From Rutidosis leptorrhynchoides (taxonomy: Eukaryota; Streptophyta; Magnoliopsida; Asterales; Asteraceae), in the NCBI RefSeq assembly GCF_046630445.1, contig NC_092333.1, positions 2,876,001 to 2,940,000 on the forward strand: a stretch of 64,000 nt of DNA, written 5' to 3'. The notes under the pieces are model-generated. The model was given only the letters and a program-made list of their open reading frames with translations. It did not search any database and was not told the origin of the DNA. Of this stretch, positions 11,374 through 24,407 are shown piece by piece; within the stretch, counting starts at the first letter, position 1; every line of letters begins with the position of its first letter. A program made the position numbers and the translations under genes.

Positions 11374-11894
11374 TTTATTTTCATTTTAAAACCAAGTAGT
11401 CATACAAACACCTTGTTTCATTTGGAACTATATAGGAAGAGATACAATAAATCCATGGGATGCGCTTCACGGTATTTTTGGAATCGAATAACTATGTCCA
11501 AAAGCTGTAGCTATCAACATACATTGGGCCTGAAAAGAGAATATATGCTGATGATCCAAAAAGAATTGCGCCGCCATCAGTTAGTAAATGAACAAATGTT
11601 CGAAGACCGGTTTTCCCGAAAAAGTAGAAACTCCTCACGCTTTTTATTTTTCATTCACGATTTGATGTTCTATATTCCTCTCTAGTCGGGGCCCCGTCCT
11701 GGACCTCCTTTTTGCATTACGCGGTTGAGCACTCGCCCTAGAATCGGGTCCCGAACTTTTTCCATTTAGGTGGTTCGACTCAATAGAGTCTAAAGTTTAT
11801 CAAACAATTATTTACGTTGAGTAAATTTTCAAGTAGACTACGTACACTGCTTGTTGTTAGACGGATATATTGCTAACAATGCATACATATATAG
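11374..11894. other. Intergenic, no gene recognised
   Basis: An open frame at 11413-11685 has no recognisable domain. Short runs in this stretch look vaguely coding but could not be matched to a family. The last five bases (11890-11894, TATAG) are the left target duplication of the next element. Confidence 0.4.
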
Positions 11895-14004
11895 TGTAAT
11901 AACCCTCACTTTTCGACTTCTAAATTTACTGAATTAACCCTAGGGTTATATGTCTGACTATATGTATTAAGGGTTGTTATATACAATTAAATATTGACCG
12001 AATAGTAATTTTTAGTCAACAATGTACGCTTAAATAAATAATATATTATTAATTTATATAATTTGACATAATTTAACTAAGTATATAAACTTTGTATCAC
12101 TTTTATTATTTAGTTAATGTATTATATATTTAACTATATAATAAATCTAATTATATATAAATGTAATAATATTTACAAACTTACTAAAACTATAGTTTAA
12201 TAATTAAAATCATAATTATTATTAAAAATACAAAATACCGAATTATTTATTATTTTTATTGAAATTTTGTATTTATTAATTAAATAAAAAATAAAAAAAA
12301 TATTATTGACAAATATTCTTGGAAAAGCATTAAATCAATTTGTTTATTTATAAAAAAAAATCCTTAAAATAAATGAAAAAAATAAATAAATAAATAAATT
12401 ACTTTTTAATTAAAAATTTTAATGGAAAAACTACTTTTATTATTTTATTTTGTGCATTATCCCATGACCTAACATTTAATACTTTTTAATTTTAAAATCT
12501 CATTAAGAATTAAAATATTTCTTTTTCTTTTAATTATTTTATTCTTTTTACCTAATTTTTTCAAGTATAAATACCCCTCATTTCTCATTCAAACTCACAC
12601 CAAAATTTCTCTCATTCTCTCTTTGAAGAATTACTACTAGTAAGTATTTTTTTTCTTACTTTTTATTTTTTTTACTTTTTACTTTTTACTTTTTACTTTT
12701 TACTTTTTACTTCGGTTATTATTTTTACCGAAACATGTAAATAATGTTATAAATTATATGCAATTAAAAATAAAATAAATAACATGTATACACTATTACT
12801 ATTACTAGCACCTATAACCTACTACTTATATTGTAACATAAAAATATTTTGGGATATGTATTAGAGATGTATAGATCTTCGAACTTTCTTGACGAATGGT
12901 TTCTATGAGATTCTGGGCAGAGGGTTTGGATTTCCGATTTAAAGGGTTCTATGGCTCAAGCCCCTAGATCTAAATTAGCCATTCGAAGGGAAAGGGGTGA
13001 TTGGAAGCTTATTAATACGGCAAGTATCCTAAAATGGAAAACACTGATAAAAGTAGAAACTCTCTAGTCATAGAAACTTAGTAAAATAAGAAACTTTCTA
13101 AAAATGAAAACTTTATAAAAATAGTAACTTACTAGGAATAGAAACTTAGTAAAACAAACACATACTTAAACTTAAACATGGGCAAAACACTTAACTACTC
13201 TTAAATGTCAATAGGTTGACTTTCCTGCTCACTCGTTCAACTCTTTATTCCGAGGAATAACTCTCTCTCTCTACTTACTAAGGTGAATTCATAGCCCCTC
13301 TTTAATTGCTAGCAAACTTACTTACTTTTACTTGGGGTGAGACACATGCTGTTTTTACTTTTTACACTTTAGACACAAGTACCAAACTGTTAAACTATGC
13401 TATACCCGGCTATGTCCGACTAAGTCCCTACAGTGATATTTTTAATTGCTGCGGCATGCTTAATTATTGGGGGTAGGCCTATCGGGAGTAACGTCCCCGA
13501 TACATTTGACCAAGTCATTGTATTACTTAATAATGAAATTAAACCGACAAGGACAGACACAACTTGTCATGGGGCAAACTTGAACGTTTAGTATAAATAT
13601 CACGCATTGGCATAACTTTTTGATCCTGCGGGAGATCAACTTTACAAACTAAATCTTGTGGTCTAAAACAACGACAAACTTTTTGTTAAACCTATGAACT
13701 TCACTCAACCTTTTTGGTTGACACTTTAGCATGTTTTGTCTCAGGTGCTGTTTGATTCAAGCTCTTATACTTACTGCTTATGTGATGCTACTTGGACATA
13801 GGATCAAGAGATATCGCATTTATTACTTCTGCCTGTGAACATTTACGATATTGTTATTCCTGTCATTGTAACGACATTTCATTTTCCGCTGCGTACTCAT
13901 TAAAGTTAAATTCATCATTTAGTATTGTTCTCGTTTATTATAATATGTTGGTATGTTTTGATAATAGTGACGTTCCTTCCAGACCCTATTGGGAGGGCGT
14001 TACA
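11895..14004 (+). repeat. Element A 5' LTR
   Basis: 2110 bp, TGTAATAACCC to GGGCGTTACA. A TATA box (TATAAATA) at 12566-12573 would start transcription near 12600. Just past it lies a tandem run of about six ACTTTTT heptamers (about 12658-12712). A TGTCTCAG|G motif ending at 13744 resembles a splice acceptor and is shared in form with the other LTR families in the window. Confidence 0.93.
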
Positions 14005-14007
14005 GAT

Positions 14008-14019
14008 TGGTATCAGAGC
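14008..14019 (+). other. Element A primer binding site (tRNA-iMet type)
   Basis: TGGTATCAGAGC, three bases after the LTR end. This is the standard plant initiator-tRNA-Met primer site of chromoviruses and is not a tRNA gene. Confidence 0.92.
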
Positions 14020-14220
14020 ATAACTAGGCTGTTATAGAGAACCAGGATTGCATTTTTATGTGTGCCTTACTTGTTAGCTAGGGTGCCTTAGCAATCTAGG
14101 AAACTATAACCTTTCCTGCCTTAGAATTAAAGCACTTAGGATTGCCCCATAATCTTAACGATTATGCTTTAATAAACTTGACTTAAAGATTCTAATCAAA
14201 ATATCCTTCCTAATGTTAGG

Positions 14221-14928
14221 ATGTCTAATTATCATCAAACGACCAAAATGAATCTTTTCAAGCCAACCGAAAAAGATACTGAAAGGTCTTCCACAGAAAG
14301 ACCAGTCCAAAGTCCACCTTATGGCTTTGGTGGTCCTCCCTCACCAAATTATAGCCCAAATACTACTCTAAAGTTACATGGGTCTCCTGAATACTATCCA
14401 ACCCCGAGGAATAAAGACAAGAGGAAATGTTTTGAAGAAACTGGGCCGTCAAAGAAAAGATCCCGATCTCCTTTCTACGATGAAGTTGATGCCAAGTACG
14501 AGCTCATGAATCTGCAAAAAACTACCGATGACCTAATTCGCCATATTGCAAGGATCGATTTTCAAATGAAGGAAAAAGACCTAGCGATCAAGAAGCTCAT
14601 GGAGAAAAATGCTGAACTAAAGAAAGAGATAAAGTTGGTGAAGTATGAAGGTGATAGAAATACCCGATGGGGGAAGCAATCTCTCTCTTACCTAAGAGAA
14701 GATGTTGACCTTAGATTGAAGATGGAGGAAAACCGCGTGAATAATCAACTTTCTATAAGGGACCACAAGTACCATGTAATCAACAATGAAGTTTCTAACC
14801 TTTATGATAATCTCGAGTTCCTGCATGAGAAACAAAAGGCGAGGAACGAGAAAGTTGATGAGTTTATGAAGAAGGTGGAGGATGAGAAGAAGAAATATGA
14901 AGATTACTTCAATCTTAATATTTCCTAG
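14221..14928 (+). CDS. Leader ORF of element A (coiled-coil protein, unknown role)
   Basis: An intact 235-residue frame between the primer site and gag. The N-terminal third is Pro/Ser-rich and low in structure (PPYGFGGPPSPNYSPN). A basic cluster (KKRSRSPF, about residue 78) could be a nuclear localisation signal. From about residue 95 to the end it is highly charged with heptad-like spacing (KEKDLAIKKLMEKNAELKKE; EKQKARNEKVDEFMKK), predicting a long coiled coil. It has none of the gag, protease or polymerase motifs. That this frame stays open while the downstream coding region is broken suggests it may matter to the element or is simply lucky. Function unknown. Confidence 0.7.
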   Translation: MSNYHQTTKMNLFKPTEKDTERSSTERPVQSPPYGFGGPPSPNYSPNTTLKLHGSPEYYPTPRNKDKRKCFEETGPSKKRSRSPFYDEVDAKYELMNLQKTTDDLIRHIARIDFQMKEKDLAIKKLMEKNAELKKEIKLVKYEGDRNTRWGKQSLSYLREDVDLRLKMEENRVNNQLSIRDHKYHVINNEVSNLYDNLEFLHEKQKARNEKVDEFMKKVEDEKKKYEDYFNLNIS

Positions 14929-15099
14929 ATTATTTTTCCAATTCCTTGTCTATGTAAAGGCTATGCCTTAAACTATTTCTATTTCCGAATCGTGTAATAA
15001 AGGCTTATTTAATGCCTCGTTCTAATAATATAAAGTGTTTTATTAATATAATGCGATATCAATACTTTATTTTATTCATACTTGTGATTGCTCAAACTT

Positions 15100-18000
15100 A
15101 TAACTTGTTAAACTTATCAAACATATGTTCACTTTTATGTAGTGACATCATGGTTCGTTCAGCTGCACCTACCGTTAATAACGTTGTGTTAACTACTGAA
15201 CAATTCCAACAGTTACTCGCTGCCGCCCAAGGCAACGCCCAAGCTAATCATGTTAATACTCAACCGAAACCTTGTTCCTACAAGGATTTTTCAAACTCTC
15301 ATCCTCCTGCATTTAAGGGGACTGAAGAAGCTGTCGAACTAGTCCGTTGGTTCTAGAAGATGGAATCTATTTTTCGTATTTGCAACTGTGGTGATAACGA
15401 TCGAGTAAAGTATGCCACTAGCTCATTGGGTGGCAATGCTTTAACTTGGTGGACTGCTCATGCCAAGTCCATAGGAATTGATAATGCTAATGCAATTCCA
15501 TGGGATGAACTCAAAAGCATGATGGTCAACAAATTCTGTCCCCGAAGTCAAGTTCAGAAACTTGAAGCTGAGTTCTGGGAACTCAAGGTCAAGGGTACTG
15601 ACATTGAGAACTATACCAATCGTTATCTGGAGCTTTCTACTCTATGTCCTGAAATGTTTCCTACTGAAGCTAGAAGAATTGAGCGGTATATTGAAGGTCT
15701 TCCCGAGGATGTTCAAGGGAATGTTATTGCTGCTGAGAAGGTTACTTTGGATGCTGTGATTCTCATGGCACAAAATCTCATGTTGGCCAAGAGAAGAAGG
15801 GCGTCGACCAATAAGCAAGTTGAAACCAAGGGTAATGATGGTAAGAGGAAGTTTGAGCCATCTCAAGGTTCGGTTCAGAATTATAATAAGAAGCCTGCGG
15901 ATGGTTCAAGGTCGAATTATAAGGGTACTTATCCTTTCTGTATTCGTTGTGAGAGGCATCACCCGGGGAAGTGTACTGCGGTTTGTGCGTTGTGTAAGAA
16001 AGTGGGACACGTTGCTAAGACGTGTAAGACTCCTCCGAAGGATAAGGCTATTGTTCCGGCCAAAGCTCCTCCTACATGCTATACTTGTGGAGAGAAGGGA
16101 CACATTAGTCCGAATTGTCCTAAGAAGAAAGATAATCCCGCTACTGGAGCTAATGCTACTGCTGCGAAGGGTCGTTCATTTGTTATTACTGCCGCTGAAG
16201 CCCGAGATGAAGATGAAGTTATCACGGGTACGTATCTTGTCAATAATTTCTATGCAACTATTTTATTCGATACTGGTGCCGACAGAAGTTACGTGTCTAG
16301 TGATTTTTGTACCCTATTTGCTGAAAAGCCTCAACCCTTAGAAACTAAAAGATTAGTAGAAGTAGCCAATGGAAAGGTCATGCAAGTCGATAAAATCTAT
16401 AAAAACTGCAACCTAATCTTAGCTGATAAATAATTTAAGATAGACCTTTTGCCGGTCAAACTTGGAAGTTTTGACGTCGTAGTTGGTATGGATTGGTTAC
16501 GTCCATTACATGCTGCTATCATGTGTTACGATAAAACTGTTAATGTTCCATTGGGGAATGGAGATACTCTCATCATCCAAGGTGAAAAGAGTGGTTCCAA
16601 TCTCAATATCATCTCCTATATCAAAACCCGCAAATACCTTATGAAAGGTTATCCAGCCATTCTAGCCCACGTTAAGATGATCGAATCGAAAGAGAAGTGT
16701 ATTGAAGATGTACTAGTGGTTAAAGACTTTCCCGATGTGTTTCCTGAAGATCTTCCTGGTCTTCCACCTCCTCGACAAGTTGAATTTCAAATTGATTTAG
16801 CTCCCGGTGCTGCTCCTATTGCTAAAGCACCATACCGTTTAGCACCTTCCGAAATGTAGGAACTTTCCAACCAGCTCCAAGAACTATTGGATAAAGGTTT
16901 CATTCGTCCAAGCTCGTCCCCATGGGGAGCTCCTATTCTATTTGTTAAAAAGAGGGATGGTACGTTAAGGATGTTCATTGATTACCGCGAACTTAACAAG
17001 CTTACTATCAAGAACCGTTATCCGTTGCCACGTATTGATGATCTATTCGACCAACTTCAAGGGTCAAGTGTTTATTCAAAGATTGATTTGAGGTCCGGAT
17101 ATCACCAACTTAGAGTCAAGGAATCTGATATTCCTAAGACTGCTTTTCGCACTCGTTATAGGCACTATGAATTCTGTGTCATGCCTTTTGGTTTGACCAA
17201 TGCTCCTGCCATTTTCATGGATCTCATGAACCGTGTCTGCAAACCTCATCTCGATAAATTCGTCATTGTTTTCATTGATGACATTTTGATCTACTCCAAG
17301 AGTGAGAAGGAACATGAGCAACATCTGCGCGTGATTCTTGAACTCTTACGAAAGGAACAACTCTACGCTAAGTTTTCTAAGTGCGAGTTTTGGCTCAAAA
17401 CCGTACAATTCCTCGGACACGTTGTTGATAGTAATGGAATACATGTCGATCCAGCTAAGATTACCGCTATCCAGAACTGGGAGATACCAAAGACTGCGAA
17501 GCATATTCGTCAATTTTTGGGACTTGCCGGTTATTATCGGAGATTCATAAAGGATTTTTCCCTTCTTGCCAAACCTCTTACGAAGCTAACTCAAAAAGGG
17601 AAGAAGTTTGAGTGGTCCGAAGAACAGGAATCTGCTTTCAAGATTCTGAAAGAGAAGTTGACCACAGCCCCGATTCTATCTTTACCTGAAGGTACTGACG
17701 ATTTTGTTGTTTACTGCGATTCCTCAAAGCAAGGCTTTGGTTGTGTTTTAATGCAACGTGAAAAGGTTATTGCCTACGCATCTAGACAGTTGAAGAAACA
17801 CGAGGGGAACTATACCACACACGACCTTGAGTTAGGTGCCGTGGTATTTGCATTAAAGATATGGAGGCATTATCTATATGGTACCCAGTTTACGGTGTAC
17901 ACTGACCATAAAAGTCTTCGACACATCTTTGATCAAAAACAGCTGAATATGAGGCAAAGCCGATGGCTCGAGTTATTGAACGATTATGACTGTAAGATGG

Positions 18001-19560
18001 AATATCATCCTGGCAAGGCAAACGTAGTTGCTGATGCCCTTAGTCAAAAAGACGATGTTAAACGTGTTCGTGCCTTAAACCTGAAAATCAAATCAAATCT
18101 TATATCACGAATCTGCGAAGCTCAACTGGAAGCTATTAAATCAACACTTATCAAAGGTAAAGGACCTATCGGTTTCGAGAACCAACTCCAAGTGAAAGCT
18201 AATGGTACACGGTACTTTGGCAACAGAATTTGGGTTCCTCGCTTCGGTAATCTCCGTGAACTAGTCTTGGATGAAGCGCATAAGACTAGGTATTCTATTC
18301 ATCCGGGTTCCAGTAAGATGTACCACGATGTGAAGGAATTCTACTGGTGGCCTAATATGAAAGCCGACATTGCTACTTATGTTAGTAAGTGTCTCACTTG
18401 TTTGAAAGTCAAGGCTGAACATCAAAAGCCTTCTGGTCTGTTGACACAACCCGATATTCCGCAGTGGAAGTGGGAATGTATCGCTATGGACTATATTACT
18501 AAATTGCCCAAGACTTCTAGTGGCAATGATACTATATGGGTCATAGTAGATCGTCTTACTAAATCTGCTCATTTCTTACCGATCAAGGAGACCGACAAGA
18601 TGGAGAGATTGTCACAACTGTATATCAAAGAAATTGTCTCTCGTCATGGTGTTCTTATATCAATAATATCCGATCGCGACAGTAGATTCACTTCCAGATT
18701 CTGGAAATCCTTACAATCTACTCTTGGAACTCAACTCGACATGAGTACTGCTTATCATCCGCAAACCGATGGTCAAAGTGAACGAACCATTCAAACATTG
18801 GAAGATATGCTTCGCGCTTGTGTTATCGACTTCGGCAAAGGCTGGGATAGACATTTGCCTTTGGTTGAATTCTCTTACAATAATAGTTACCACTCAAGTA
18901 TTAAGGCTGCACCTTTTGAGGCCTTATAAGGACGAAAATGTAGATCCCCACTATGCTGGGATGAATTAGAGGACAGACAGTTAACTGGTCCTGAAATCAT
19001 ACACGAGACAACCGAAAAGATAGTTCAGATTAAGAAACGAATAGAAATTGCCCGCAGCCGACAGAAGAGCTATGCTAATAAAGGTCGGAAAGATTTGGAA
19101 TTCCAAGTTGGTGACAAAGTCATGTTGAAAGTATCCCCTTAAAAAGGCGTCGTTCGTTTTGGTAAACGAAGCAAACTAAGTTCGTGTTTTGTTGGACCCT
19201 TCAAGATTACTGAAAGGATCGGACCCGTGGCTTATCGATTAGAATTACCTGCTGAACTTAGCAGCGTACACAACGTATTTCATGTCTCGAATCTTAAAAA
19301 GTGTCTCGCTGATGACACTCTCGTTATTCCTTTGGATGACATTCGCATTGATGATAAATGCACTTCATAGAGGAACCCGTAGAAGTCATGGACCGATCTG
19401 CTAAACGCTTAAAACAAAGCACCATACCTATTGTTAAGATCCGTTGGAATTCACGACGTGGCCCCGAGTATACCTGGGAACGTGAAGACCAAATGAAACA
19501 GAAATATCCCCATCTCTTCTCAACCACTGATGCATCCGAGAAGTCTACCTAAAACTTTGG
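15100..19560 (+). other. Element A gag-pol region (fossil)
   Basis: Approximate parts: gag core 15.15-15.9 kb (ALTWWTAHAK, WDELKSMMVNKFCP); zinc-binding motifs 15.93-16.13 kb, a CxxCxxxH-type motif followed by two CCHC knuckles; protease about 16.2-16.55 kb (LFDTGADRSYVS); reverse transcriptase about 16.9-17.55 kb with the catalytic [10 protein letters not shown]; RNase H about 17.7-18.05 kb (YCDSS, TDHKSL); integrase about 18.25-19.2 kb with an HHCC head and DDE core; chromodomain about 19.36-19.54 kb. The region is broken in several places and is presented as a fossil. Confidence 0.9.
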
Positions 19561-19576
19561 GACGAAGTTTTTATTA

Positions 19577-19588
19577 ACGGGGAGGTAC
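19577..19588 (+). other. Element A polypurine tract
   Basis: ACGGGGAGGTAC lies directly before the 3' LTR, preceded by GGGACGAAG wording typical of this clade. Expected primer for plus-strand DNA synthesis. Confidence 0.8.
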
Positions 19589-21706
19589 TGTAACAACCCT
19601 CATTTTTCGACTTCTAAATTTACTGAATTAACCCTAGGGTTATATGTCTGACTATATGTATTAAGGGTTGTTATATACAATTAAATATTGACCGAATAGT
19701 AATTTTTAGTCAACAATGTACGCTTAAATAAATAATATATTATTAATTTATATAATTTGACATAATTTAACTAAGTATATAAACTTTGTATCACTTTTAT
19801 TATTCAGTTAATGTATTATATATTTGACTATATAATAAATCTAATTATATATAAATGTAATAATATTTACAAACTTACTAAAACTATAGTTTAATAATTA
19901 AAATCATAATTATTATTAAAAATACAAAATACCGAATTATTTATTATTTTTATGCAAAATTTGTATTTATTAATTAATTAAAAAATAAAAAAAAATATTA
20001 TTGACAAATATTCTTGGAAAAGCATTAAATCAATTTGTTTATTTATAAAAAAAATCCTTAAAATAAATGAAAAAAATAAATAAATAAATAAATAAATTAC
20101 TTTTTAATTAAAAATTTTAATGGAAAAACTACTTTTATTATTTTATTTTGTGCATTATCCCATGACCTAACATTTAATACTTTTTAATTTTAAAATCTCA
20201 TTAAGAATTAAAATATTTCTTTTTCTTTTAATTATTTTATTCTTTTTACCTAATTTTTTCAAGTATAAATACCTCTCATTTCTCATTCAAACTCACACCA
20301 AAATTTCTCTCATTCTCTCTTTGAAGAATTACTACTAGTAAGTATTCTTTTCTTACTTTTTATTTTTTTTACTTTTTACTTTTTACTTTTTACTTTTTAC
20401 TTTTTACTTCGGTTATTATTTTTACCGAAACATGTAAATAATGTTATAAATTATATGCAATTAAAAATAAAATAAATAACATGTATACACTATTACTATT
20501 ACTAGCACCTATAACCTACTACTTATATTGTAACATAAAAACATTTTGGGATATATATTAGAGATGTATAGATCTTCGAACTTTCTTGACGAATGATTTC
20601 TATGAGATTCTAGGCAGAGGGTTTGGATTTTCGATTTAAAGGGTCCTATGGCTCAAGCCCCTAGATCTAAATTAGCCATTCGAAGGGAAAGGGGTGATTG
20701 GAAGCTTATCTAATACGGCAAGTATCCTAAAATGGAAAACACTGATAAAAGTAGAAACTCTCTAGTCATAGAAACTTAGTAAAATAAGAAACTTTCTAAA
20801 AATGAAAACTTTATAAAAATAGTAACTTACTAGGAATAGAAACTTAGTAAAACAAACACATACTTAAACTTAAACATGGGCAAAACACTTAACTACTCTT
20901 AAATGTCAATAGGTTGACTTTCCTGCTCACTCGTTCAACTCTTTATTCCGAGGAATAACTCTCTCTCTCTCTCTACTTACTAAGGTGAATTCATAGCCCC
21001 TCTTTAATTGCTAGCAAACTTACTTACTTTTACTTGGGGTGAGACACATGCTGTTTTTACTTTTTACACTTTAGACACAAGTACCAAACTGTTAAACTAT
21101 GCTATACCCGGCTATGTCCGACTAAGTCCCTACAGTGATATTTTTAATTGCTGCGGCATGCTTAATTATTGGGGGTAGGCCTATCGGGAGTAACGTCCCC
21201 GATACATTTGACCAAGTCATTGTATTACTTAATAATGAAATTAAATCGACAATGACAGACACAACTTGTCATGGGGCAAACTTGAACGTTTAGTATAAAT
21301 ATCACGCATTGGCATAACTTTTTGATCCTGCGGGAGATCAACTTTACAAACTAAATCTTGTGGTCTAAAACAACGACAAACTTTTTGTTAAACCTATGAA
21401 CTTCACTCAACCTTTTTGGTTGACACTTTAGCATGTTTTGTCTCAGGTGCTGTTTGATTGAAGCTCTTATACTTACTGCTTATGTGATGCTACTTGGACA
21501 TAGGATCAAGAGATATCGCATTTATTACTTCTGCATGTGAACATTTACGATATTGTTATTCCTGTCATTGTAACGACATTTCATTTTCCGCTGCGTACTC
21601 ATTAAAGTTAAATTCATCATTTAGTATTGTTCTCGTTTATTATAATATGTTGGTATGTTTTGATAATAGTGACGTTCCTTCCAGACCCTATTGGGAGGGC
21701 GTTACA
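19589..21706 (+). repeat. Element A 3' LTR
   Basis: 2118 bp, TGTAACAACCC to GGGCGTTACA, about 99 percent like the 5' LTR by eye. Its TATA box is at 20264-20271. One extra ACTTTTT unit and an extra CT pair are among the few length differences. Target duplication TATAG follows. Confidence 0.93.
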
Positions 21707-22248
21707 TATAGCAATATATTCGTTTATTATAAAGATGAGCTAACAACGCATACATTGATACATATATAAGAATATATCAGTCTAACACTTGGTACCTATT
21801 ATGCCCTTTTAATTTAACTTATACTTGGAATATTACCAATACTGAGTAAATAATTGTACTAATATTAGCTAGTTGCATTACACTAGCTTATGGATTTATC
21901 GTGTACTACTGTACTAGTGAGTGACAAATGTCTATAGATGTGCCACAAAAAGTCTATAAACATGAGTACTATATATAGTAACTATAAATCCTAGTCTTCA
22001 CGTTACAATATCATCTAAAGCAAGATTTAGATAGTTGTTACTCACTTACTCTTGTACTTACGTAAGACTAATAGTATAGGAGGTTTTCTCATTAGTAAAG
22101 CATGGGGGTGTAATATGAATATTTTGTATGTGGAAGGGGTAAAACACACATGTCCGGCAAAGATGTTTCTTTACTTCACGGGGGCTACAAACATTCTCTA
22201 ACAACCCCTTATCCAAAGAAAAGTTGTTCTTGACGTTCAATCCCACTA
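21707..22248. other. Intergenic, no gene recognised
   Basis: AT-rich, begins with the right TATAG duplication of element A. No terminal repeats, RNA gene or domain-bearing frame was seen. Confidence 0.45.
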
Positions 22249-22801
22249 TGTAACGACCCCAAATCCATTTACCAAAAACGAAGCACATATATTTTTATAT
22301 AAGTTAGGTCCCATTAATACTTAACATTTCCAACTCTGTTTTAATCAAAAACATAATATCATAGCGACACATTTAACAATTTATAACAACCCTTGGTACA
22401 CATATAAGACATTACAAAAGCATTTGTAATAATGACCCAAACACACAAAGTACGAGTTAATACTCAATAACTCAACCCGATACCAAGAGCATAATCCCGG
22501 GGACTACCAAATCCCCAATCCATGTCCAAATCTCCGAAAGCTACCCCATCGAGCCTAAGCGCTCCTACACATCTAGTCTAACTACTAGTTAGCCTTATAA
22601 TCACGATACCTGTAAAAAGGAAAACAACGAGAAGGGTAAGCTAACGCTTAGTGAGTGCAATAAGTATACACATGCATATATAATCTACTTACTTGCAAAC
22701 ACTTATACAAATACCACATACATGCTAGCAATATAATTAGCGTACTATCGCAAAGTATAAAGCTAATAACCTCCAATACCGCACACTAGCATAAACAATA
22801 G
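22249..22801 (-). mobile_element. LTR fragment, minus strand, oldest layer of the nested stack
   Basis: The left end TGTAACGACCCC, read on the minus strand, is an LTR 3' end (GGGGTCGTTACA). Minus-strand wording with TTTTTACAG|GTATC and a following GGCT-rich stretch resembles the 3' third of an Asteraceae-type gypsy LTR. There is no primer site beside it, so it is a solo or truncated LTR. It stops at the start of element 1, which appears to have inserted into it. Confidence 0.5.
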
Positions 22802-24183
22802 TGTGACAATCTGGAAATTTCCGAGCAAATTTAAACTTTATCTTTATATTATTCCGACACGATAAGCAAAGTTTGTTAAGTTGAATCTCAAGGATTTTAA
22901 ACTGTGTTCATACATTCATTTAACCACGACCAAATTTCGACGATTCACGAACCATTATATAAATGAATATGATTATATATACATATGTATATATATATAT
23001 TATAACGTGAGAATATTAACAAAGTATTAAACGTATAATACTTTACATGAACGTATTTGTTCCAATATGTTTATCGGTGGAATCAGAAGATAATATCAAA
23101 TGATTGAATTATCGGAAACATTGTGATATTATTACGAGCCCCTGTTGTGAGGTCCACGTTGATTTAAGAAATCGTTTCATTTTAACGGCATAACGAATAA
23201 ATGGTAAAGTAATCTACGAGTAAGAACAAAGTGTCAAATAACGAGATTTAGACAAAAGTTAGTGGAGAACTAAATTCCATAATATTCTATTGATTTAATT
23301 TCAAACGTGCGAAAACGTTTTTAGATATAATAGGAATTGATTGCTAAAATGTTTTTATTTAAATAACGTAATTTGAATATATATGATAAGTTGGAATATT
23401 AATTGTTGAGAATTAAATGTATGAATAACTTTCAACGTGTATTTAAAACATGTTTAAGTATATAATAGTTTCAAGTTATTTAGTAAACGAGAGTAACACT
23501 GGGTAATTGATTCGATTGATGATTTGATATATTAATTAGAACGTTTAAGAATTTAGAATAAACGCTGACGCATAAATGAATTATATCAATTTAAGCTTTA
23601 AAGTATAAACGTTACGTATTATAATAAATTCTATTATTTAAATGAGTTAAAATAAACTTTGAAATATAATTAGTTTTGAAAAACTAAATATTATATTATT
23701 AAATAAATATTTCAATTATGTATAATATGTACAAATGTATAGTTCTAAATGAAAATATATATTTTACAATATGATAAAATATAATATTAACTTGGTTATA
23801 AAACGTTTGATAATACAATTATATTAGTAAATAACAAGACGATGATTTATAGAAGCAAATGACCGCAACCCTCAAATATATAAGTTACATTTCTTATAAT
23901 ATGATTCATCGATGATTAAGTCTAATTTTTGATAAAGGTACACATAGCGAAACGCAAAGTGTCAGTTTTCTAAGTGTACGAAAATGCGTTCGAGAAACCA
24001 GAACCGACACATAGGTCGTGTGTCAACGTATAATTCATCGGTACAAAAATTACAAATTAACTATGCACGAGAATATAATATTATATTTAATTAATTCTAA
24101 AGATTAAATATATTATATATTAAATAATATATATAACTTGTGTCAGCAGTGTAAGTTAAGAAATCATGAGCTGTTAAAAGGTA

Positions 24184-24231
24184 TCATGCTATCGCATGAA
24201 AACAACAAATGAACTCCATGCGATCGCATGG
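24184..24231 (+). promoter_or_regulatory. Paired palindrome in element 1 LTR promoter
   Basis: A perfect CCATGCGATCGCATGG at 24216-24231, whose dyad symmetry extends to 24 bp (24212-24235), and an imperfect copy TCATGCTATCGCATGA at 24184-24199. Starts are exactly 32 bp apart. The TATA box begins 21 bp after the second copy. The same layout recurs in three other LTRs in the window. Confidence 0.75.
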
Positions 24232-24328
24232 AGTTTGGTTCCTGAAACACTCTATAAATTGAATTCGTTCGTTCACTTATGCACACACACATCCTTCAAA
24301 TATTACTTCCTCTGTATAAAGATAAATA

Positions 24329-24329
<1 letters not shown>

Positions 24330-24405
<76 letters not shown>
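24330..24405 (+). repeat. (ATT)n microsatellite in element 1 LTR
   Basis: About 25 uninterrupted TTA units just downstream of the presumed transcription start. Long poly-Leu or poly-Ile frames across it are repeat artefacts. Confidence 0.9.

Positions 24406-24407
<2 letters not shown>

Larger units (their letters stand above)
11895..21706 (+). mobile_element. Element A: Ty3/gypsy Tekay-type chromovirus, structurally complete
   Basis: A 9.8-kb LTR retrotransposon with both LTRs, tRNA-iMet primer site, leader ORF, gag, protease, reverse transcriptase, RNase H, integrase, chromodomain and polypurine tract, flanked by the 5-bp duplication TATAG (11890-11894 and 21707-21711). The integrase-chromodomain end (IPIVKIRWNSRRGPEYTWE) places it in the chromovirus branch, closest in layout to Tekay. 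The coding region is broken, by roughly half a dozen breaks. Scanning the two LTRs by eye gives about 20 substitutions in 2.1 kb, near 1 percent; with a usual plant LTR rate that means some hundreds of thousands of years. It lies about 1.4 kb past the transporter gene. Confidence 0.93.

Noticed and set aside
11413-11685. 90-residue open frame after the tRNA gene
   Set aside because: No recognisable domain and no supporting promoter or splice pattern; possibly a relic, but family could not be named.
14008-14019. tRNA-Met match
   Set aside because: TGGTATCAGAGC here and at 26361, 54043 and 63099 is the retroelement primer site, not a tRNA gene.
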